Translations under genes and position numbers: made by a program
Source: Populus alba
Taxonomy: Eukaryota > Streptophyta > Magnoliopsida > Malpighiales > Salicaceae
Length of the DNA stretch: 64,000 bases
Assembly (NCBI RefSeq): GCF_005239225.2
Contig: NC_133289.1
Span: forward strand, 6,331,501 to 6,395,500
Direction of reading: 5' to 3'
The notes under the pieces: generated by a model
Told to the model about the DNA's origin: nothing
Seen by the model: the letters and a program-made list of their open reading frames with translations, nothing else
Database searches by the model: none
Shown: positions 55,971 through 64,000 of the stretch, in pieces
Position numbering within the stretch: the first letter of the stretch is position 1
Layout of the letters: each line of letters opens with the position of its first letter

Positions 55971-57900
55971 CAAGGTAAAGCCTATAAAGAAGCACAAATA
56001 CGTCAAAAATACAATATAAAAAGAAGTCATAATTTTAGATATGATCATGAGATCGAGCTTAAATTTGCTCAATAGGTTATACATACCAAGTTGTATAGGG
56101 GTTGGCTTGCTATAACTAGCCAATGTCTAAAAGACCTTCAAATTAGTCACAAAAAATGCTAGTTTTGATGTTATAATTATTTTCCTAGTTAATTTTGAAT
56201 TATAATTTTTTTCCTACCTATTTTTGAATTCTTTTGGTTAGGTTGATCTTATCTCTATATAAATAATTGATGTGTTATTTTCACTAGATTATTAAATTTT
56301 ATATTTTTAAGAAAATATATATAAGAGGTTTCTCTAACTATTTCTCTACAATTTAGGACTATAAGTTCAGAGTTTAAGACTTTTAATAATGAAACACTAA
56401 AAGAGGTAGTTTTTTTTACTGTTTATTGTGCATCAAGTCACAAAGCACTATTCATTTCAATAATGCTTTGTTTTTTTAGATCCATGGTTTTTTCAATTTA
56501 AATTTCATCTTTTAAAGTACCGGACTTCATGATTTGTTTCAATTTATTTTCTTTGGGGTTATCATATCCTCATGACTCGAGTTATGACTGTCTGACTCAT
56601 GTTTTTCTCTTTTTTTAATTGACTTTTTTCTTTCTTTCTAATTTGATCATTCAATATTTTATTTATTAAGAATTAAGCTTCATATTTTGTTTTGATTTGT
56701 TTTCTATGAAGTTATCTCGGTTTCATGACACTAGTCACAAGTTTAACGATTATCTCGATCTTATTTTTCTAGTCCATTTTTTTGAATTGATATTTTTTTT
56801 CAACATCATTCAATATTTTATTGATTGGAAATTAAGCTATATATTTATTTTGTTTTGCTTTCTATGAGGTTATACCGGTCTCATGATCTTAGTCATAGGT
56901 TTGGTGGAATAACTAAGGTTGACTCAGGTTATTTTTTATTTTTTTAAAATTTTTTATTTTTTAAAATTTTATAAATTTAACAAGTTAGCTATAATTAACT
57001 CGAATCTATTTAATATACCATCGATTTAATATTAAAAATAATAATATTAACTTATATCTAGATAAAGTGAGAATTATTCCTGAGCTGGCAACGATTTAAG
57101 TTGTCAAAATCTTTGAATGCATAACTAAATGCAGGAAGGTAGATGTGAATTGTATTTTTGTTTGGTTTGGAGTTGGCTTTAACTTTTTTTTGTTTTTGGG
57201 ATTCAAAAAAAAAAATGTATTTTTAGCTTTAAAAAATGTGATATATTTTTTAAATGGATTACACCTTTAAAAAAACTCTACCACACCTCCCATGAGACAT
57301 TATTAAATATGAAATAACAAGGCAAATAAAAAGTGGTCCCACATGATCACCACGTGCTTGTGTGGGTTCCTTCGCATGCTAATGCAGCTGTTATATTTAT
57401 TGATATTACTGTCTACATTCAAAGGGCGAGTGTACGGTGATTTCGGATGATGATAGATTTTTTTTTTTTTAAAAAAAAAAACAAATATTAGTGTGATGGG
57501 AAAATGCAAGGTGAGGACTGCCTTCAGGAACTTCTATGTAATTTATTAAGGACAAGATTGAAGATATAAGAGCAGCTTAAAGCTCGGATGATTTTTCTGG
57601 GAGTTCTCAGTAATTGCATCACATTAGTTGAATTAATGTAATAACTTCAATGTTTCATTGCTAGGGTTGAATCATTGTGCTAATCACGAGTCTTTTCGAA
57701 TAAACTATTTTTATAGAAATAACATTCTTTTTTTCTTTTCTCTTTTGGTAGTTGTTGATCAAACAAGTGTATGGAGTCAATATTTAATTAATTATAGCTA
57801 AAACCCACAACTCAAACAAGGCTCGATATCATCTCAAATCCTGTAGAATAACTTTACTATCACAGGGACAGGGGAATACAGGTGGTAGAGCAATAAATTC
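55971..57900. other. AT-rich intergenic DNA with a diverged tandem repeat
   Basis: No gene recognised. The diverged 155-bp repeat at 56480-57010 is listed separately. Confidence 0.5.
56480..57010. repeat. Diverged tandem repeat, about 155-bp period
   Basis: Three monomers with the anchor TCATGAC(T/A)C / TCATGATCTTAGTCA at 56571, 56724 and 56882 (spacing 153 and 158). Shared blocks are TTCAATATTTTATT, ATTAAGCT and TTTTGTTTTGxTTTxCTATGA. Similar T-rich sequence at 20590-20960 and 60140-60600 suggests a dispersed repeat family. Confidence 0.7.
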
Positions 57901-58195
57901 AGGGAAAGATATGTAAAAGAAAGAGAGGAAAGTAATCTCTGGCTTCCATGGAACCTTTCTCGGACTTCTTGAATTGCCAAACAACTTGGTGGTTACCTGT
58001 CAGAAAGTGAGAGGCCCATCACTCAAAGTTGTGGCGAAATTGAATCCACATTTTAGCAAACATGGGATTGAATTCAGGAAAAGATGTGAAAGAAAGAGAG
58101 AAAAGTAATCTATGGCTTCCATGGAACCTTTCTCGTACTTCTTGAATCGCCAACCAACTTGATGGCTATTTGTCACATAGTTCTGTCACTCAAGG
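57897..58195. repeat. Tandem duplication, 175-bp period
   Basis: Units start at ATTCAGG (57897 and 58072) and share GAAAGAGAG, GTAATCTxTGGCTTCCATGG, AACCTTTCTCG, ACTTCTTGAAT and GCCAA(A/C)CAACTTG. On the minus strand it has protein-like character (HQVVWQFKKSEKGSMEARDY) but I recognise no family. Confidence 0.75.
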
Positions 58196-58640
58196 TGTTT
58201 GGTTCAGCGATAGCTGTTGTGTTTTTTTTTTTTTTTAAAATTCAATAAAACTAGTATTTTGTTATAAATAGTAGTTATAATTGGGCTCATGGGACCATTA
58301 AATATTAAGCTTAACCGTAGATTCTGATAAAGCAATTTTTTCATGCTTTTTATTGTGTTTTTGTTTAGTACTGGTAATTAAAAGAAATAGCTATATGGGT
58401 GCCACAGTTGAGTTTCCTCCAGCCACTTGCGAATATTGAATGCTTGGTGTCATCATTATTAACATACTGGAAAAAAAAAGGTCGCCGTGTTGAAAATCAA
58501 TATTACTACCTGAATCTGCGTTAGGTATTATTAACGGAAAAGAGAAGATAAAGAGAGGCATATAATATCTTGGTGGAGGGAAGGGGAGTGGAGGGGTGTT
58601 AACACAAGAGGAAAATGCTCGGCTTTTCTTTTTATGCATT
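58196..58640. other. Intergenic DNA
   Basis: No gene or clear repeat recognised. Confidence 0.5.
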
Positions 58641-58644
58641 GAAC

Positions 58645-59168
58645 CGGCTTTGATCCAGTTTAAAAAATTTATTTTTGTAATTATGTTTTATTCAAAAAAT
58701 TAGAAGAAGATTGCTTGATGACGTAACATTTACAGAATTTGATTGCAATTTCAATTTTGTTCTTACCGTGTCCGACCCGGTTAAAAAAATCAATTTTATT
58801 TTTATTTTTAGATGTGTTTTATTCAAAAAATTAGAATGAGATCGCTTGATAACGTGACATTTACATAATTTTGATTGAACAATAAAAAATATTTGATAAC
58901 AATATTATTTATTTCATGATATAATAGCAGTAGTTAAATTTACAATATTTAAATTAAAAATCATCAATATATATATATATATATCTCAATTTGAAAAACA
59001 TTCTTTTAACCAAACACATTAAATTATCTTTTATTCAACTTCAATTTTAACTACAGTTTTAAAACAAACATATATTTTTCAAAAAACTTCAACTAAAAAT
59101 ACTTTTTATAAAACAACTTTTTTCAAACCACAACTACAACAACTATCACAATACCGAATACACTATTC
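58645..59168. mobile_element. Second copy of the 31-kb repeat, with internal duplication
   Basis: About 58860-59168 matches the right half of the 31-kb element. Left of that lies a tandem duplication with a period of about 131 bp: ATTCAAAAAATTAGAA recurs at 58690 and 58821, each followed by GATxGCTTGATxACGT and ACATTTACA. The conserved end near 59168 (ATACCGAATACACTA) corresponds to the end at 31956. Confidence 0.6.
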
Positions 59169-59518
59169 TAGTGGTGAAATTGAGCAATAAATTCAATCAA
59201 TTTAATATATTTTTTTTAAAAAAATCTAAAAATATAGCAACCTCACCACTAAAGACATCCATGAAAGGATAAAAAAACCCATCAACAGTATAACGTCTTA
59301 CTAGTTACTATGATCATTCGCATTGATGAATCCTGTCGGTGGTATTAGATAAATTATTACAAGTTAATTAGACAAAATTAATGGTTTCTTTGATTTCTTT
59401 TTTCAATTGAAGGAGCAATTAAATAGTTTAAAAAATTAAGAAATTTTCAACTACGATATATGATAATAATTGAAAGATTGCAGGAACAATTACCCAAACA
59501 ATGAAGTTGTTGAGTAGG

Positions 59519-59569
<51 letters not shown>

Positions 59570-60836
59570 CTGGTGAAACATCCTTCTCCCCTTATTCTCT
59601 GCCAGCTTGCAATTTTATTTTCTTTAGTATTTTGGTCTATTGTACCACTTGGGATGGGGAAGATAGAAGAGGATTTGGTGAAATTAATTTATCAGTTTTC
59701 CCATTTTGTCAAATAAATTTATTTATTTTATGTGATAGCAGTGAGATCGGGGAGACGAGCACTTCCAAACTTGCTTTCTATATAGATTCTCTATTATAAA
59801 TACGTAATTTAGATTTTAAAGCAATGAATTAAATTTTACTAATATAAATATTATCTTTCAAACCTTTAATTTAGATCACCTTAATTTGAATGCGTAAATG
59901 AATTTTTGTTCAAGTGGTTGGCCAATACAAAATCATAAAAGAGCATGATCAAACCATATAAATTCATCAATTCCATCTAAGCAGCTAAGCACACAAAATC
60001 TGGCTGACTCAATAATGCAAAAAAAAAAAAAAAAATTAATATTTTTTATTTCATACTTAATTTAACACATAATTAGACTTTTTGCTTGAATCTAAATTTA
60101 TAATTTAATAAGTTGTAAATTTAAGAGATTAACTCAAGTTTATAAGATTCATCCGATTTCATTTATTTATTTTTTCTTTTATAAGTTTTTGTATTTTTAA
60201 TTTTATCATTTAATATTAGTTTGATTTAATTAGAGATTGAGTTTCATTATTTTTTTTTATTTGCTTTTCTATAAGAATCTCACTAACTTTGAAAATAACC
60301 TAGGATATCTTGGATTTTTTTATTTTTTATTTATTTTTTATAAATTTAACTTTTTTAAAACAAAAATTTAAGTTTTGAATTAAATTAAATATAAATATAT
60401 CATGCTTAATTCATAATGATTTTGTTTATTTAAATATAGTTTCCTTTTAAATTAATTTTATTTTTATTTTTTTAGTTTTTAATATTTGAAAATTGGATTT
60501 TCTTTTTTTATTTTAACTTGGGTTCCATGAGATTACCATACTTTTATATCACGGATCATAAATTTCACAAATTAACTATTATTAATTTTAATCAAATCAA
60601 TATATTATCTTCTTAATATTTTACCATCTCAATATCTTAATTAAAAATATTCTTTCCGGTATTCATGAGATTCTTTACTTTCTAATATCTCTATAATTTT
60701 TCTTTAAGATTAAAAAAAAATGACATGACCATGACGCAGGCGAAGAGCATACTAATAATCTAATTAATCAAGTGAGTTTGACATTAAATATACCAGCACC
60801 CTCTGATTATCGTTTTGTGTGTTCACTCCCAGCTCC
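59169..60836. other. AT-rich intergenic DNA
   Basis: Contains (AT)22 at 59523-59566 and T-rich sequence resembling the 56.5-kb repeat at about 60140-60600. No gene recognised. Confidence 0.5.
59523..59566. repeat. (AT)22 microsatellite
   Basis: Uninterrupted AT dinucleotide run read directly from the sequence. Confidence 0.95.
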
Positions 60837-60973
60837 CTGAACCCTATAAAAAAAACGTTGTACCTGGCAAGAAATCACCTCACAGCTCTCTCCGCGTCTA
60901 AACTCCCCCCTCTCGTACAGAAGAAGAACAATCTTCCTTTCACTGTAGTCCCGAGCCCATCCTCTTTCATCAA
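60837..60973 (+). promoter_or_regulatory. Core promoter and 5' UTR of the ORP gene
   Basis: A TATA box CTATAAAAAAAA begins at about 60843; a C-rich leader (CTCTCTCCGCGTC, CTCCCCCCTCTCG) follows, and the leader runs to the ATG at 60974. The transcription start would lie near 60870-60880 by usual TATA spacing. Confidence 0.6.
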
Positions 60974-62498
60974 ATGGTACGTATACATCTATCAACGTCT
61001 CTGCTATTTTGTGTTTATGATCATGATGGAGCGAGATTCACGAAACCCTCTTTTTTGTATTGATTACCCTAGCTAGTTTCAGGAAGCTTAATGTTTTCCT
61101 TTATATGTTCATAAAAAAGATGTTTTTCCATGTTTTCTCAAAGAAGAAAGAAAGAAGTTGTTTTCCGGCGAGTAAAAGCTGTTTTTCAACGGGCAAGAGT
61201 AGTTTGTGATGGCTCTATCTATGTGCAAGATGATTTTGAATTTCGTGGAAGATTTACTATTCTTTATGCTTTGCTGTGGAACATTTTAGTGGTATATATT
61301 TGGCATCTTTTTTCTGTTTGTATATTTCTTTGATGCGAAGGTAGAAAATGCTTTGAAGGCTCCAAAAATGAGCTTATATTTTTATTACTATATATATATA
61401 TATATGAAATCAATTGTTATTACAGCTAGTATGAATACTTAACAAAGATTTGGATGCTTTTATCAATTGATCTGGTACTTTCTTCTGTAATTTTGACGTA
61501 AATTTGATGTAAATAGTTGTCTTACATTTTACTTTATTTGCTTTTGGCAGCAAATTAGCTAGAAAGTGAAGATCATGTGGGCTAGACAATCTCTTTTTTT
61601 TAATTGTTTAATATTGCTAATAATTAATAAAGAAGGTATAGAATCTCAAAACGCTGACAATGTAATCACTAAGCACTCTTTTCTTCCCTCTCGTGCATGG
61701 AGAATTAAGACAAGGCAACAAGAACACTTTGACTTGTAGCCGTTAAAGATCATAGTGCCATTAGATTTTCACAGAGCGAATCTAAAAGCTACTTTTTAAT
61801 TCTTTCGTCTTTCTGAAGATTAATTAATTTGGTGCATGAAAGATTCTTTTCCTTTCCCTTTTGTTGGTTGTTTTCTCTACTGCTTTCCCATAGCCTCACC
61901 CGCACTTTCAAGCAAATATAAACTTTTTATTTATTTATTTATTTATTTTTATAGTAAGCAATTTAAACCTCAGTTGCTTCTAGTAGGATGTTTTGCCTAA
62001 TTATTGGCTTGGCGTATCCATTCAATATCTGGTAAATTCAAAATCTAGATTTTGTTTCAATCAAAGTAAACAAAAAATTCATAATCTAGTTAAAAACTCA
62101 AAGCAAGGGTAAAACCCAATCCTCAATCCATTAGATTTTTTTAAAAAAATTTAACTCTCTTGACTAGCAATTGATTTTAAAATTATAATATTTTTAGCTA
62201 TAAACTTCCAAACATATGGTTTCTTACACGTTACATATACTAGAAAAGTACAATAATTGAAGAAGATATTATGAAATGCTTAAGTAAACTTGATATCTCA
62301 AGAACATAAAATCCTAGATTATACAGCCAAGTCATATCTAGAAGTTAAATCATCAACGCACCATGTGTTTGCTATCTTAAACAGTGAACGAAAAAAGAAG
62401 AAAAAAAGACATGAAGTGGGTGAGGATACGCATGGAGCATCGATGTCCACATCACAAACACTCATTCTCTTTTCTTTTCTTGCAGAGAGAGCACAAGG

Positions 62499-62548
<50 letters not shown>

Positions 62549-64000
62549 GTTCTTGGACATTGATTTATGATTTCTTGTATGAACGAATGTAAAGAAAAAA
62601 ACTACTATTATATTCCACAAGTAATTTGTCTACCTCTTTTACGTATCCAATTAATTATTCTCTAATTTTCTTTTATATATTTTGATTGGTACAAAGTGAG
62701 ACTAACGTGTTAATTTAGTTTAATATTAAAAGTTCATTTAATCTATTTAACATAACTTTTCAAAAGATAATAGAAAACTAATATAGTTGATTTATGATTT
62801 CGTGGAAAACATGCATTTAATTAATGTGTTTTATTTGATTAATTAAATATATGTTTGACGAAAGTATTTTTTAATTAAAAATATTTTAATTTTAAAATAA
62901 TGTTTTTTTAGATTTATATTGAAAAAGAGACTCTTAATAAATGCAGGTCAGCCAAGGTAATGATGATATGAAGGTTGTCCTGACCAAGCCTTTATCATTC
63001 GATGGAGACGCCTACGCCGATTACAAAGCTCCTAATTTTGTCCAACGTTTTTTAAGTCTGTTTAGGAATGTACGGCCAGGATCAGATCTCACCAATTTCC
63101 AGGCAAGTGATTTCTTGGATAAATTATATTTTTATCCTCATAGATTTGTCAATGTTTTACTTCGACTATTATAGTTTGAAATCTCTCAATGTTATCCCTA
63201 TAGCTCATAAAATCTTCCAATTTTCCACTTACTACTCGGTAACTAATAAATTGCTCGCATTTTACAATTTTTTCCCCCATTTTTTCTCTCTAAATCCCAA
63301 CGAGTGACAAATCACAAGTATCGCTTACTTTTGGACCAAAGTGTTGATAAATGTGTCCATTTTGCAAGCTCAGCTTACACCTCAATTCAACATTCCAAAG
63401 TCCCAGCTCCAATGTTTTGGTGAATCTGCATACAGCTTTGGCAAAAATTTGCTGCAGCAGTGCAACAATGCCGAGAGCTCACTTGAAAGATTCATCTCTG
63501 TTGTAGCATGGAGCATATCCACCACACGTCCTCCTAATTTTGGTGTTGCCCCTTACAATCCCATTCTCGGAGAGACTCACCATGTCTCCAGGGGAAGCCT
63601 CAATGTTCTACTCGAACAGGTAGTTGATTCATCTACCAGTTGCGATTAATGTTCTTTTCCTGTTCTTCAACATGAGTAGGTAGACTCAATTTATTTTTGT
63701 TCGAACCAGGCCAAAGTGGGCAAAATATTGTTGCTGAAGCTTGTTCATTATTAGTCGGGCCTAGATTGATCTGTTAGGCTGTCCGGCTCATTAACATGTC
63801 TCGCTCATGATTCGAAGTATCACTGGGATGAACATCTGGTGGTGGTTGTATTATGTGATTAAATTCTTGTGGTTGCAGGTTTCCCATCACCCACCAGTTT
63901 CTGCCCTCCATGCAACAGATGACAGGGAAAATATCGAGTTCATTTGGTGCCAACATCCTGTTCCGAAATTCTATGGTAGTATTACTTTTCCTAAACTTAG
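60974..64000 (+). CDS. Oxysterol-binding protein-related protein (ORP4-like), 3' end beyond window
   Basis: Lipid transfer protein of the OSBP family. Visible coding exons: 60974-60976 (the ATG alone), 62947-63102, 63374-63619, 63879-63975; the window then ends inside an intron starting at 63976. The protein starts M-VSQGNDDMKVVLTKPLSF and continues with NFVQRFLSLFRNVRPGSDL, SVVAWSISTTRPPNFGVAPY, NPILGETHHVSRG and the family fingerprint EQVSHHPPVSALHA, with His138 and His139 placed to bind the phosphoinositide headgroup. No PH domain precedes it, as in the short plant ORPs. Intron 1 is 1970 bp and includes (AT)23. Intron 2 has a GC donor (CAG followed by GCAAGT), and no GT donor nearby keeps the frame. 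The likely role is lipid exchange at ER contact sites; the substrate is not predictable. About 167 residues are visible. Confidence 0.92.
62501..62546. repeat. (AT)23 microsatellite in ORP intron 1
   Basis: Uninterrupted AT run read directly from the sequence. Confidence 0.95.

Overview
This window is a piece of plant nuclear genome: intron-rich genes with GT-AG introns, AT-rich intergenic DNA full of microsatellites, and decayed retrotransposons. The protein sequences are eudicot. The exon structures, dispersed repeats and a tRNA-derived SINE make a Salicaceae tree (Populus or a close relative) the most likely source; that is inference, not proof. I saw no microbial genes, CRISPR, operons or organellar genes.

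Layout: (1) 2075-7001 (+) ANTH-domain clathrin adaptor of the AP180/CALM type, 15 coding exons. (2) 8924-11435 (+) a small protein with a hydrophobic hairpin, possibly HERP-like. (3) 13354-17367 (-) TBC-domain Rab GTPase-activating protein, convergent with (2). A frameshifted F-box pseudogene (about 12117-12600) and a 61-nt hairpin lie between (2) and (3). (4) 17.6-25.8 kb, no intact gene: a long-loop foldback near 18.5-18.95 kb and a TIR element at 24408-25278. (5) 25837-27624 (-) intronless PPR protein. (6) 27.6-39.9 kb, repeat-rich: copia remnant, compound microsatellite, non-autonomous TIR element with a near-palindromic tandem array, composite repeats and an old SINE. (7) 40877-47512 (+) subtilisin-like protease of the SBT2 type with complete catalytic residues. 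(8) 49787-52370 (+) short thioredoxin-fold protein. (9) 52.4-60.8 kb, repeat-rich: a SINE with perfect target-site duplications, a Ty3-gypsy integrase relic and several tandem duplications. (10) 60974 to beyond the right edge (+) oxysterol-binding-protein-related gene, cut by the window.

The genes do not form a functional unit as an operon would. Three concern membrane traffic or lipid exchange (ANTH adaptor, RabGAP, ORP), which may be coincidence. All seven coding models were rebuilt exon by exon; the six complete ones keep frame through every splice junction to a stop. No undescribed system was found. The best leads are an intron placed directly after the ATG in the ORP gene, a GC-AG intron in the same gene, a methionine-rich upstream ORF before the protease, two RNA-like foldbacks, and well-dated mobile-element insertions.
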